Under the pieces are notes generated by a model. It ran no database searches. It saw only the letters and a program-made list of their open reading frames with translations, and was not told the DNA's origin. From NCBI GenBank assembly GCA_021399435.1, contig JAJTUP010000001.1, positions 1,984,001 to 2,048,000 on the forward strand: a stretch of DNA of 64,000 bases, written 5' to 3'. Shown piece after piece: positions 24,101-36,003 of the stretch. The stretch comes from Diaporthe sp. PMI_573 (lineage: Eukaryota > Ascomycota > Sordariomycetes > Diaporthales > Diaporthaceae). The position numbers and the translations under genes were made by a program. The stretch's first letter is position 1. Each line of letters starts with the position of its first letter.

Positions 24101-26457
24101 ACTGCGAGAAGCGCGACCCCAACCTTGCGTACATCGCCTACAGCAAAGGCCAGAACGACCTCGAGCTCGTCAACATCACAAACGAGAACTCGATGTACCG
24201 TGCGCAAGCTCGGTACCTCCTTGACCGTGCTGACAAGGAGCTGTGGTCGTTCGTCCTCAGCGAGAACAACCTTCACCGACGATCGGTCGTCGACCAGGTG
24301 ATCTCGACTGCAGTGCCCGAGTCTACCGATCCTGCCAAGGTTTCCGAGGCTGTGGCTTGCTTCCTGGCTGCCGACCTTCCCGGTGAGCTCATTGAGCTTC
24401 TTGAGAAGATTGTCCTGGAGCCATCGCCTTTCAGCGACAACCAGAACCTCCAGAACTTGCTCATGTTCACCGCCGCGAAGGCTGACAAGGCTCGTGTCAT
24501 GGACTACATTCATCGATTGGATGGCTTTGATGCCGAGGAAATCTCCGGCGTCTGCATCAACGTAGGCTTGTATGAAGAGGCATTCGAGATCTCCAAGAAG
24601 ATTGGTGACAAGGTCGGCGCCGTGTCCGTGCTTGTTGAGCATGTTGTCAGCATTGACCGTGCTCAAGCATACGCGGACGAGGTTGACCTGCCAGATGTGT
24701 GGAGCAAGGTTGCGAAGGCACAGCTTGATGGTCTACGTGTCAGTGATGCCATCGAATCCTACATCAAGGCGGAGGATCCCAAGAACTACTCCGAGGTCAT
24801 CGAGATTGCTGTTCATGCGGGCAAGAACGAGGAGCTTGTCAAGTACCTACGCATGGCTCGCAAGACCCTTCGTGAGCCGGAGATTGACACCGCCCTTGCC
24901 TTCTGCTATGCTCGGCTGGACCAGATCGGCGAGCTGGAGGACTTCTTGCGTGGCACTAATGTTGCCAACATCGAGGAGTCTGGTGACAAGGCTTACGAGG
25001 AGGGTCTCTACCAGGCCGCCAAGATTTTCTTCACCAGCATTTCCAACTGGGCCAAGCTGGCTACCACGCTTGTCCACCTCGAAGATTACCAGGCTGCTGT
25101 CGAGTGCGCTCGCAAGGCCAACAACATCCGGGTGTGGAAGCAAGTCCACGGCGCGTGCGTCGACAAAAAGGAGTTCCGCCTGGCCAAGATCTGCGGTCTC
25201 AACCTGATCGTCGATGCTGAGGAGCTGCAGACCCTCGTCAAGCAGTACGAGCGTAACGGTTACTTTGACGAGCTTATCGACCTGCTGGAGCAGGGTCTTG
25301 GTCTGGAGCGTGCTCACATGGGCATGTTTACAGAGCTCGGCATTGCTTTGTCGAAGTACCACCCCGAGCGCCTCATGGAGCACCTTAAGCTGTTCTGGAG
25401 CCGTATGAACATGCCAAAGATGATCCGCGCGTGCGAGGAGGCCAACCTGTGGCCTGAGCTTGTATTCTGCTACTACCACTATGACGAGTACGACAATGCT
25501 GCACTCGCCGTTATGGAGCGCCCAGAGAACTCGTGGGAGCACCAGCAGTTCAAGGAGATGGCAGTCAAGGTTGCCAACCTCGAGATATACTACAAGGCGA
25601 TCAACTTCTACCTGGAGCAGCACCCTTCGCTTCTCACCGACCTTCTGCAGGCTCTCACACCTCGAATCGACGTCAACCGCGTTGTCCGCTTGTTCCAGAA
25701 GTCTGACAACCTGCCGTTGATCAAGCCTTTCCTGCTGAATGTGCAGGCACAGAACAAGCGCACCGTCAATGACGCAATCAACGACCTTCTCATCGAGGAA
25801 GAGGATTACAAGACGCTTCGTGACTCTGTCGAGAACTACGACAACTACGACGCCGTCGAGTTGGCCTCGCGTCTCGAGAAGCACGACCTTGTCTTCTTCC
25901 GGCAAATTGCTGCCAGCATCTACCGCAAGAACAAGCGCTGGGAGAAATCGATTGCCCTCTCCAAGCAGGACAAGCTCTGGAAGGATGCTGTTGAGACTGC
26001 TGCAATTTCTGGCAAGACCGAGGTTGTTGAGGACCTCATTCGATACGTAAGTCCAACGCCGCCTATAATATTTCTGAGCGCATGTGCTGACCTCCCCCAG
26101 TTCGTCGATGTAGGCAACCGTGAATGCTACGTCGGCATGTTGTACGCCTGCTACGACCTTCTGCGTCCCGATCTCATCTTGGAGCTGTCTTGGCGCAACG
26201 GCCTGAACGACTTCACCATGCCTTACATGATCAACATGCTGGCTCAGCAGACCAAGGAGCTTGCGCTTCTCAAGGCTGACAACGAGGCTCGAAAGGCCAG
26301 GGAGAAGGAGCAGGAGAAGGTCGAGGACAACACACCCATCCTCGGCAACCGTCTCATGATTACTGCAGGACCTGGCGGTGGCGCTGGTGGTGCTCCCAAC
26401 GGATTTGCCCCTCAGCCAACTGGTTTTGCCCCTCAACCAACCGGTTTTGGTTTTTAG
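21164..26457 (+). CDS. clathrin heavy chain
   Basis: Four exons, 21164-21250, 21388-21759, 21814-26046 and 26101-26457, encode about 1682 residues, the normal length. The N-terminal propeller starts MAPLPIKFTELLQLTSIGVD, followed by TLESDNYICIREKK across intron 1 and LTGCQIINYRVNGDGKWMVV across intron 2. The linker and seven clathrin heavy-chain repeats fill residues about 540-1560, and the trimerisation region contains YVGMLYACYDLLRPDLILEL and WRNGLNDFTMPYMINMLAQQ. The tail ends in two short PQPTGF repeats. The protein forms triskelia that coat vesicles at the trans-Golgi, endosomes and plasma membrane. The last intron is 54 nt, a multiple of three, and stop-free, so unspliced RNA would read straight through; the conserved IRYFVDVGNRECYVGML confirms that it is an intron. 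Codon use is GC-ending, as expected for a highly expressed gene. Confidence 0.97.
21344..21361 (+). repeat. (CAG)6 microsatellite in clathrin intron 1
   Basis: Six perfect CAG units, preceded by a GCG/GGC run, inside the first clathrin heavy chain intron, 26 bases before the acceptor. Confidence 0.85.
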
Positions 26458-27503
26458 ATGCAGCCTCCGGTTATCAATGATATCCCACACAACAACTCGT
26501 CTACTTTAGCAGCAGCTGTTACGGCGCCCGAGTTTATACCTGCGACGGCTCGGAAGGCTTCCTTGAAGTCCACCAGTCCAGCGAAACTACTAGATGCATC
26601 TGCAGCTACTTTTAAGCCCAAGGCAACCACACTTATTCGACCGCGTGAGACGACTCCTAACTTGAGCCCGGAGGAAAACACACTGCGTGCTGAGGCTGCT
26701 GTGTTCGTGCCCATAGTTCTATCTGTCATGGACTTGCCTCGGCGTGTCTAGAGGGCCGTGTTCTGGGAGGCGGCGAATGGAGTGCGGACGATTTTCCTTC
26801 TTCTTTGGCATGCATGTGGGGTGGAATAGAAGACCCAGGCATTGGGGCTGATCTTTCACCATCCTTTCCACGAGTTGGCGGTTCGGTTGATTAGGTATTC
26901 GGGGCGGCCACCATGTTCGGATCATGAGAGACGATCATAACACACGGCCAAATTGCAAGGCTATGGAGTGGAGATAAGATTACTGTATGATGTAAATTAC
27001 GCATGTCAATTATTTTGTGATCTCGTTCCTTCCTCACATCGCCTCCTGATTTGTGACACAGTTCTCGTGGTATGACCCGACTGAAAAGGATGGTTTATAC
27101 ATCATGTATAAACCAGGAAATTCTCTGGGCCACCCAGATGCGAGTGAGTTGCGCTTTCTCACCATGCCCGAGTATCGCGGCTGTTTGTTCAGGGCTTTCT
27201 GCGTGCAACATCAGAAATGAGAGTGTGACCGATATGGGCGGGTCAGGGTAATGTCTAGTGGATGAAGTCTGTTGGTCCGCTGCTTGGTTGATGGCACCCA
27301 CGGAGAACGATGGGTTGATCAACTAGGTAAACGGATCTCTGCTTGCTCTTCTCTTGCGTTGTGTCCTGGCCCCCATGGAGACGTTGATGAGGCAGGTTAT
27401 TATATTGCAAGAGGGGTTCTTGATCAGATATGGACAACATGCGTGATGAGAATATGATTTCGGGAGTGATATGTGTGGTTTGTGTGAATTGCTTTCATTA
27501 ACT
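26458..27503. other. 3' flanks of convergent clathrin and BET2-type genes
   Basis: This is the space between two converging genes. It includes an exact short inverted repeat around 27091-27116 (ggtttatacatcatgtataaacc), which could form a stem in either transcript. No coding region is supported. Confidence 0.5.
27091..27113. terminator. palindrome between convergent genes, possible 3'-end element
   Basis: The sequence ggtttatacat/atgtataaacc forms an 11-bp stem with almost no loop between the 3' ends of the clathrin and geranylgeranyltransferase genes. A role in 3'-end formation is only inferred from its position. Confidence 0.3.
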
Positions 27504-28600
27504 CTACCATGACTTCCCCAAAACCCTCTCGATCGTCGACCTCGGCATACAGTACACAGGGTCGACAGGCTCCGTGCCGGGGAAGCCCAGCAGGCTCAGG
27601 CCGGTCATGCCGAAGCACGTGTGCCAGACGTCGACCATGTCGCCGGGCCTGTCGGCGATGCCGCCTGCGACGGGGTCCTGGCAGCGCAGGATGAAGCGGA
27701 CGAGGGCGTCGCGGTCGATCCAGTGGGCGCGGCCGATGATCTGCAGGCTGCTGAGGACCCACCAGCTATAACAAACGTCCTCGTCCTTCTCCGGGCGGCC
27801 GTTGAGCCCGCCGCCGGGGATCTGGCGCTCGGCGAGCCAGCGGCCCAGGCGGTCCCTGTCGACGAGGTCGTCCAGGCGGCCCGCGATGGCCAGCGCCGCG
27901 ACGCACGTGAAGATCTGGCCCGAGTGCGACTCTGCCCCCGGGCTGACGCCGTAGCCGCCGTCGAAGTTGGCACAGGCTGCGATGTGGCCTACTGCCTTGT
28001 CGACGTCGACGAGGTGCAGCAGTCCCAGGAGGGAGAGGGCGTTGAAGGCGCCGTACAGGAAGCGCGTGTCCTCCTCGCCCCACTCGTCGCCTGCGAAGGT
28101 GCCTGTCTCACGGTTCTGCAGGTTTGCAATGACTGTGAGGGATGTGTCAGCGTCGAGTTAGGTTTGAGATGCAAGAGTAAATGAATAAGTGAGTGAACAA
28201 GTGAGGGAAGGTGTATGTATGGTGACAACGCACACTCGCCGACCTTGGCCTTGCCCCTGCCCCTCTCCTCGAGCTCGTCAAAGGCGTCCACCATGGCGAG
28301 GATCTGCACGGCGCTGACCGTATAAAGCATGTGGGCGTCGTGGCCCGGGGCGGCGCCAAACCCGCCGCTGTCGTGCTGGCACGAGAGCACAAAGTCTATG
28401 GTCTCGCTGCGCGGCAGGGCGTCCGGGCGGCCCAGGAGGTGCAGGGCGACGAGACCCCAGTAGACGCCGTTGAGGCGGAGGTGCTCGGTCAGCCAGTAGT
28501 CATACTCGTCCTTGCGCGTGTCCAGCGACTGGATGTATTTCACGTGGTTGGCCGCCGCGAGCTGCAGCTCGTCCGGGAGCGAGGCCAGCTTCGTGGACAT
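27504..28600 (-). CDS. BET2: geranylgeranyl transferase type II (Rab) beta subunit
   Basis: Two exons, 28600-28234 and 28132-27504, encode about 331 residues, the usual length. The beta subunit carries the active site that adds two geranylgeranyl groups to the C-terminal cysteines of Rab GTPases brought by the escort protein. Visible family marks are [20 protein letters not shown] near the N-terminus, [33 protein letters not shown] and [12 protein letters not shown]; then after the intron [60 protein letters not shown] and [19 protein letters not shown]. The Asp and Cys in DVCYSWW and the His in WHTCFG are the expected zinc ligands. The donor GTGCGT at 28233 was chosen because it restores the reading frame into FIANLQNRE. 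Confidence 0.95.
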
Positions 28601-29830
28601 TGTAGTGCTTGTTGTGAGAAAAGGTGGGCTTGGTCTTCAACTAACTGACCGACTGGGATATGGTCGCCAAGGAGGCGGGCAGGGGGAGAAGGGGCGAGGG
28701 GTGTGGTTGGGTTGCGTGTCACGGCGCATTGTCGTTGCAAGTCGGAGAGATTTTAGGTAAGCCTGTGGCTGCCGCTGAGGGCGACCCCACACTTTGGGCA
28801 TCTTGGCCAATTCAACGTCGGTTCTAGAAGATTGTCGAGCCTTGATCGTCAAAGCCCTCGCCGGGCAAGAGGCCTGCTGAAATGGAAATGCTCTTGTCTA
28901 CTTTTGATAGGCGTAACATCCCGGGCATACTGATCACCAACCTCTGGGTGGTTGCCCACAATTTTGCGCGGAACAACTTCAAATGTTCCCGACTCGATCT
29001 GTCAACACTTCAAGCGCACGCTCACTCATGCTCCCCGTTGCTCGAGATATACCTGCTCTAGGGTGATTAGCCCTTCTTGACGCACATCAATGCCCGTCCT
29101 TCCCCATCTCTGTTCTTCCTCGAAATTAAAGTTCTTTGATAGGGATTATGGGGTGCTGGACAGGAGCAATCGATGTGGGTTTGATGTGTTTATGAATAAT
29201 TTTATGGAAACTGGCTGGGATCTTCTCTTCAGGATACATCAATAACAACTTCAGGATTGTAACCTATCATACTTCAATGTTACCATCAATTGCAGTCATG
29301 ACGCAGCTCTCGACGTATAACACTGAGATGCATAAGGAGGCCGGTAAATAGTCTCTATCAGTATTTCATTAATCGGCCCTCTTTCAGTTTGCCCTGCTGC
29401 CTCCTTTGCTTTTACAATGTCGTAGCAGCGCGGCGATAACACGCAAATCTTATCCTCATTGTTTCCTACAACCGAGCGCGTAGGATCCTGGACATAAGAA
29501 ATGGGATGCTAGCTTGCGAAAGTGACCTGCCGACGAGCTGGGGAATAGCCTAATCTAAATTCAAACAAGATAAATTTCATCAAGTTGTGTACCAGTTGCG
29601 ATTGTGTGAACGACTTTGAAGCTGACTTTTTTGGATCAATTCGCATAAAGAGCAGTGCAAGTGGCTGTATCCAACCGATTTCATTTTAGAAACGCACGTA
29701 GCCATCATCACTTCTTGTGGCATCAACTCGAATGTGACTCAAGCATCGACCTCACTTGATGACCGATCTTCGTGAAGAAACAGGTCGTCAGGCACAAAAT
29801 CTTCCTCCTCTCTCGCTCCAGTCGCACTCC
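28601..29830. other. intergenic, nothing recognised
   Basis: The promoter side of the BET2-type gene followed by AT-leaning sequence without a supportable gene. Confidence 0.5.
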
Positions 29831-30739
29831 CTAGGATCTGCCCCCACAGTCAAGATTCTCGCCGGTACAGACGAGAAGCCATCGAGGGAGTTGGAAATCT
29901 TTAGGCATGCTCTTAGAGTTCACGTTCCAGAAGTCGTAAATCAGCTGCTCCAAATCAAGGTCCTCCGTCTTTCGAAGGTCGTAAGCGAGGTCTGGCGGTA
30001 TGAGGTCAAGACTGGGTGATACATGGTCCAGGCTCGGTTGAAGCCAACAAGCTTCCCTTCAAGACAGTTCCCATAGTGGGTATCCCGCACAACAATGCCC
30101 AACGAATGAAATGTGTCGCGGTCCTCCCGCATTTGTTGGGCATGCGATGCTTGAAATTCAAGAGGCGTCACCTGTATGTCGAGTGGTTGACTCCTCGACG
30201 ATGGCTCTCACCAGCTGACCTGGATGTTCTTCCCAACGCTCCCAGAAACCGTTGCCCTTCAACATACCACCATTTTGATGGTCATGCTCTTGATAGTCCG
30301 GATTTCCGGTTTCCAGCTCAACATCTCTTATTCAGGGGTCAGGACAACGTAATCATATGCCTTAAATGCCCAAGTCTTCGCGCCCCCCGTCCTTGAGCCG
30401 CCCGTAAACTCGGCACTCGTAGTTAAAAGGGTCATAGTTTTGGGTCTGAGTCAACATAGGAACTTTGAGCAAAGAAGTATGATATTTGGCGATACCCCGG
30501 CAATATGCGCTCGAGCGGAATGGAAACAAATAAGTCCTTGATTCACAGCTGAAGATCTCCTGCATTAACGGAGCCTCAAAACTCCAGCATATACATACCA
30601 TCTTCTTCAAGGCATATTTCTTCCCTCCAATCTCTTCCCTCCAACATATGCGCACCCGTGTATTCAGTTTGGCCCAAAGGCTGAACAAAGTTGGATTCAA
30701 CATGTTCTGTGACCGAAAACGACGAGAGTTTCGGGTCAT
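29831..30739 (-). pseudogene. broken FTA2-like (kinase-fold related) gene
   Basis: Conserved blocks of the fungal protein group annotated as kinetochore Sim4 subunit FTA2-like occur in order on the minus strand. They are EIGGKKYALKKM, DPFNYECRVYGRLKDGGRED (30412-30360), KAYDYVVLTPE followed by a stop, GNGFWERWEEHPGQLVRAIV, MREDRDTFHSLGIVVRDTHY, GNCLEGKLVGFNRAWTMYHP, then DLIPPDLAYDLRKTEDLDLE. Reading them needs at least three frame changes and passes at least two stops. The RD and GKLVDF-like motifs (here GKLVGF) resemble protein-kinase catalytic and metal-binding loops; the Asp of the latter is already replaced by Gly. Members of this group are often multicopy in filamentous fungi, and a real kinetochore role for them is doubtful. 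Confidence 0.7.
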
Positions 30740-32070
30740 GAACTCTTGGAAGGCGAAGGGGAGGAGAAGTGTGCTTGGGCGTCTGTGCTATTTAGTGTCT
30801 GTATTCCTGATTTGTTTGTCAGGTTGTTCATTAATGTTTGACAAACCAATGTATGGCTGTCGCGGTTTGTGTCAATACGTGCTGTGGTTCACCTTGTGTG
30901 TTTGCACGACCTAGATAGCCGACGTGTTGAAGTCAAGCGTAGACTCATATGAGAGCATCGAAAGCTTCTTGGCAGGTTTTGAGTACAGACGTCAAGAAAA
31001 AGAAGCCTGGGCGGCATCGAGTGGTTGCCTTAGTTACCAGCAATTACCCTCTCCTCAGCGCAGAGCAGGCACAATATGGCAGGACTATTCAATTGTGATT
31101 CTGCCACTCATGAAGTGGATTTCAGATTACCCTCACACCTATTTGTTTATTGACATATGGTCAGACTTTGTACACTCTGCTTCCCACTCGATACGTCGAG
31201 TGTGTCCTCTCATTGATGCACTCGCACACTCAGTCAAGATCTGCTCGTGCCTCAGATGCAGAGGTACATTGTAAGTGGCAATAGCTATAGAGGTATGTAA
31301 CTAAAATACCACATAGGTAGATTAGTAGATAGGCATCACGCAGCTTGCTGGAGTGAGCATCACAGCATCAAACTCCCCGTCTCCCCATCTTTGCGTCCTC
31401 TCCCCTCTTCGCCCTCCCTAGGCGATGCGGAAGTGGAGTTGCTCGCATGATACTTCCGCCTGTGGGCTGGTCCGCAACAAAAAACAGTGGGGGGACAGGC
31501 GCAAGGTTCAACTCCGGCACCCAGCAGCATCGGGGGCCCCAGGCCAAGCGAGCGGTGCATCTGCATCCGCATATCCGCATCTTGCACAACCGCCCGTCGA
31601 GGCTGACCTGCATGCATCCATACAGAGCGGCAATGACCAGCAAGCCTCTGTATCAAGTGGCGTCTATCAGAGAACCACGCCACTGGGGGAAATCCGGCGC
31701 ATTTTGCCACCACTTGTCCATCGGCATGAGAGAGACGTGGACGGAGACGACGGGCACCGCTGGGAAAAGAGGCCGCCGTGTTTTGCAGGTCTCATGCAGG
31801 CGTACGTACGTACCTTGGGAGCATGTAAATTGCATGTGGAGGCCAGAGTGAGGTCAGGTACCCAGTATATGTCCTTTTGCAAGGGGGGGGGGCAAAAGAC
31901 CAGCCAACATACAGAGACTTTTGGGGGCCAGGCCAGGCCTTGCAGGGCTCTCTCTCTCTGTGCATGCGTCCGCGTCCGCGTCTCATACTGTGGTAGAATA
32001 TCGCATGGCTGATTGAGCCCGCTTGCGGTGCGTGACGAATACGCAGCACAGTAGCTCTGCTGGTGCCGCG

Positions 32071-32090
32071 CACATACACACACACACACG
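32071..32090. repeat. CA dinucleotide microsatellite
   Basis: A run of alternating C and A (about nine units) followed by CGCGCAC in the gene-free region. Confidence 0.8.
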
Positions 32091-34745
32091 CGCACAGGAG
32101 CGAGCGAGCAGCTGACCGCTCTATTTTTGGCAAGGATGGGTGCCCGATGATACTTGGACTGGTCTTGCTAGGGGGAGACTGCACATGTTTCAAAGCTGAA
32201 GCGTGCCTGGTCTAGACCTCTTTGGGGATGGTGTCAGCTTCATGCTGGCATGATGGTGTGAGTCCAGACTCCAGCCCTTTTCTTTTGCCCCTCTCTTTTC
32301 CCTCTGGATGCTCCGCACCTTCCCGCGGTGACCGATCTCATCATCAGCTCGCGGGTATCCAAACTGCATGTGCCGGCCCGACGAGGTGGTGGATGGGTGG
32401 GTGGTGTGGAGTAAGGGCGCGCGAGGAGGGCTTGCGCATCTTCTCTTTGTTCATTGGATGATGGGGAGAGGAGTACACAGTAGGCCCTGCCGTGCCCCCC
32501 AAGGTCTTGTCTTGGATCTCGTCGTGGATTTGAATTGGCCATCTTCTGCGCCTGTCTCTGCCCGGCCACGTTGCTCAGTGGCAGCCACGGTATTTTCCAT
32601 GGGGTTTTTGTTTCGAACGACGGCTTGTCGAGACGACAATGGATGCGAGACATGGGGGGCCAGCACGGTGTTTTGCCAAGACGTAGGACGGCAACACCCG
32701 AATCACTCGCAGTGTACACTACAGTACCTCTTAGCAGTTTTGTCGTCTGCCAGTGGCCTGTCTACTGTCATGTGCCGCGATGTAACTTGAGCCTTCCGGG
32801 GCCCCTGACCCCATACACAACTCCAAGTACTTGACATGTCAGATATGTCTCTGCATAGTAAACTACTGTGGTACCCTGACTAAGGAAACTTACAAGGTCA
32901 AGGTGTACAGCGCAGCAGATCGACAACCTCTGCAGAAGTCAATCTCGACCTCTCTCTCCACCGGCTCGTCTGGTGCCGAAGCAAAATGAAAGTAAGCATC
33001 CACACCGCTCGCTTGACGACACGGCTGCCGAGGGCCCGAGACATTGCTGACCTTTTTCTTTTGGCGCCGGCAATGGGTATGTCGTCAGAAGGTACAGGAC
33101 GGTACGTGCCTTGGTACTTACTCTACGCGCTTGTGCTTCTCGTTCCTCGACGAGCCGCCCGTGCGAGCGTGCCTGGCCAGCCGGGCCCCAGATGTGTGAA
33201 CTGTGCCCAACGACTTTCATCGTCTTGACTCGCCGACCATGAACGATGAGAGGCCCTAATATGGCTGAACTCTATGTGATTAGAGATCCATATGCTGTGG
33301 CATGCTACCAGGCTAGGTCACATGCCTACCCAACAACCCAAGGTGGGTAGGTACAGGGAGGTTCAACTGCCGGGATTGAGTTGTATTGAACGCTGCCTTG
33401 CAAACACAATTGAGTTCGCAATACTTGCTACCGATGAGCGCGTGCATACATATCGCATATGATAGCGGCTGCAAATTCGCTAGAGATGTCGACTCGACTC
33501 GACTCGAGTCGCGTTGATGGCCCAGGCCGTTGCTCGTGCTCCCTGGCGGCCCCTGCCGGCTGATGGCGGATTACTGTGGCACAGGCTGTCCCCGAGGCTT
33601 CTTTTAAGGTCATTATTTCCGCGTCCCAGGTCCCTACCTACCTACGTACAATGTACCCTGCAGCCCAACCGCGTCGCATTTATACCTGGCCTGGTGGTAG
33701 AGCCCACCCCTGGCACCGACGCCAAATCGTATCTCTGGGAAATTCCCCGGCCCCAGCTGATGCCACGCTGATGGGATTAATTAAGCAACCCGTCAGCGTG
33801 TACTTGGGAACATCCGGGAACATTGTTTCAGAACATGTTCCCGTTGGACCGAGACTCGAAGAAGAAGCCGCCTAACAATAGGAAGAAGCAAGGCCGGGCA
33901 TGCCATTTGGACATTTACCCTGTCGCCCGTCGTATGCCCTGGAACTCGCTGGCTCGCTCAATGTGGTGCTCGTCCCATGTTCCCATAATTGAGATGACAA
34001 CATCCAAGGGGTTCTTCGAAACTGGCCGAGGCATTCATCTTAATTTGACCACCTCACCCGTCCATCTGAGGTTATTTGTAGAAACTCCTCATCTCGTGTC
34101 AGGAACGTGCCTCTAAAGGGATTCCAAGGGGAAATAATCGAGAATCCTACCACAGCCGCCGTCGCCATTTCGGGGGTCGGAGCCCTCGAGTCGCCGCTCG
34201 TCACCCGCCGTCCGCAACCCGTCGCCCGTCATCTTGTTACCCCTGAACATTCCCTGTTGTACCGCTTGCCTTGTGAATTCGTGTGGCGTCCAAACAACTA
34301 AGCACCCTCCTTCCAACTCTCAGCCTCCCCAGGTCTGGCGCACAAACAAGCCTTCTCCAGAGTGTGTTGACTCTTTGGAATCAAGAGGCTGGATTAATTG
34401 GAGGCTCCCCCAGGTCGGGCCAAGCCTGGACTTCCCCGACGCGGATCTGACCTCGACTTCAGCTTGCCTGAGGCTTCGGCTTCAGCTCCAGATCCAGGGC
34501 TCTGCTGCAACGAGGTCCCGCCCGCGTGCGTCCTTCATTATTGCTACACCAGACCTACAGGCCCAGCTCTCTTCAAGCCCGACCCCGACCCGTTGTCGTC
34601 TCCTTGGGTACCCATCACGCTAGGTATCTGAGATCAGTCGGGCAGGCTGAGCCTCCCATCGCCCGCGAAAAGCACAAACCAAAAATATCAAAATACCAAA
34701 AAAGAAAGCGGACATTCAATGAGGAGAGCATCTCACAGCTGAGGA

Positions 34746-34764
34746 TCTGATCTGATCTGATCTG
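34746..34764. repeat. (TCTGA)n microsatellite
   Basis: Four consecutive TCTGA units. Confidence 0.8.
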
Positions 34765-34849
34765 ACCCGGTCCAGGCAACCTTCAAGGTCGGCCAAGCAA
34801 GAAGGCGCACCTCAAACGTGGGTACCGAGCATCGACGGCTTGACCAACC

Positions 34850-34949
34850 AGTCAATCACTCAATCAATCGGCCAGCCACCCGGTCATTCATTCAGTCAAG
34901 CATTCACTCAATCAGTCAATCAGTCAATCAATCAATCAATCAATCAATT
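34850..34949. repeat. CAAT/CAGT-type tetranucleotide repeat
   Basis: An impure array of TCAA, TCAG and TCAT tetranucleotides over about 100 bases, becoming perfect (TCAA)n at its 3' end near 34925-34948. Confidence 0.85.
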
Positions 34950-35210
34950 CGCCGGCCTGTCACGTCTTGTCAATCGGCCTGTGATCGACAATCTGCTCGG
35001 CCCAGCCGCCCGAGCCTCAAACCCAAAACATCAGGGCAGCATCGAGGAACGTCGCGTTCTTACTTCTCACACTGTTAGTTACCGCAGACACCCTTGATCG
35101 GCACCGCTCGCTGCCCTCGTCCCGGCACAGGGGAGTTGTTTCGATTCATGCGCCACACAGCAGGACCGCCCTCTCATTTGCCCCCCATCCACCCCCCCAA
35201 AGGGTCAAGC

Positions 35211-35280
35211 TCCTCCTGGCTCCTGGCTCCCGGTTCCTGGCTCCTGGCGAGGTAGGTCCTGGCTGTCCTGGCTATCCGGC
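35211..35280. repeat. CTGGCTC-type minisatellite
   Basis: Repeated units of TCCTGGC with small variations over about 70 bases, about 500 bases upstream of the RhoGAP start. Confidence 0.7.
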
Positions 35281-35784
35281 CTGCCAGGCGTGCTCCTTGC
35301 GTGCTGCTGCAGGGACGGACCGACCGATTGACAAGAGAGGTTGTGACACTTGATTTCATCCCGACTCTGCACGGCGAGAGTGGAGAGCTGGTCCCGGCCG
35401 CTCTCTGCCCACACGAGACAAGCACCAGACCAGACAGACAAGAGAGACAGGCAGACAGACGGTCAGGCAGGCCAGGCCGTTCAGGCACTCCAGGCAGCCC
35501 GTCCCGCCCAGTCAGGGTACAACCTTTCCAACGCATTAACCCCCCAGCACAGCACCCGTACTCAGCTTCAAACACCCATCACCCAAGACGGAGCGCCCGA
35601 GCATCCGTTTGAGGGTTCTTGCCGGCACCATCGCCAACACACCCGCGGCCGCCAATTATCCAACACGGCACAGTACCGTGTGTGCACAGCATAGCACAGC
35701 ACAGCACTGACTGCCTGCAACCGCAGCTGCACCCGCACCCGCAACCGCAGCGCACCGCACCAGGCATCACCTCACACCACCGCC

Positions 35785-35972
35785 ATGGGACGAAAGAAGT
35801 CCGTGCCTCCTCAGCCGCTTGTGCTGCAGCAGGGTCAGGCTCAGGCTCAGGCACAGTCCCAGTCTCAGGGTCAGCACCAGCCATCATCGTACGGGTACGG
35901 TCAGCAGGAGCAAGCAGCAGCAGCACAACAGCAACAGCACCGGCAACGGCAGCAGGAGGATCGGGAGCAGGA

Positions 35973-36003
<31 letters not shown>

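Larger units (their letters stand above)
30740..35784. other. 5-kb gene-free, repeat-rich region upstream of RhoGAP
   Basis: No coding region can be supported across about 5 kb. The DNA carries many simple repeats (CA, TCTGA, CAAT and CTGGCTC types, and a run of nine G near 31886), many short direct repeats and C/T-rich tracts. Frames on both strands are short and of biased composition. It is best explained as a long promoter and 5' leader of the RhoGAP gene plus unassigned intergenic DNA. Confidence 0.5.

Noticed and set aside
24847..26490. 547-codon open frame antisense to clathrin heavy chain
   Set aside because: It is a mirror of the GC-ending codon use of the clathrin gene; its Leu/Val/Asp-rich composition is that of an antisense shadow and shows no family similarity.
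31495..31520. ggttcaactcc resembling a tRNA B box
   Set aside because: The flanks cannot form a T-stem or an acceptor stem, and no A box lies at the right distance.
34818..35078. Ser/Gln/Asn-rich frames in the CAAT repeat region
   Set aside because: They are produced by the tetranucleotide repeat being open in several frames, not by coding selection.
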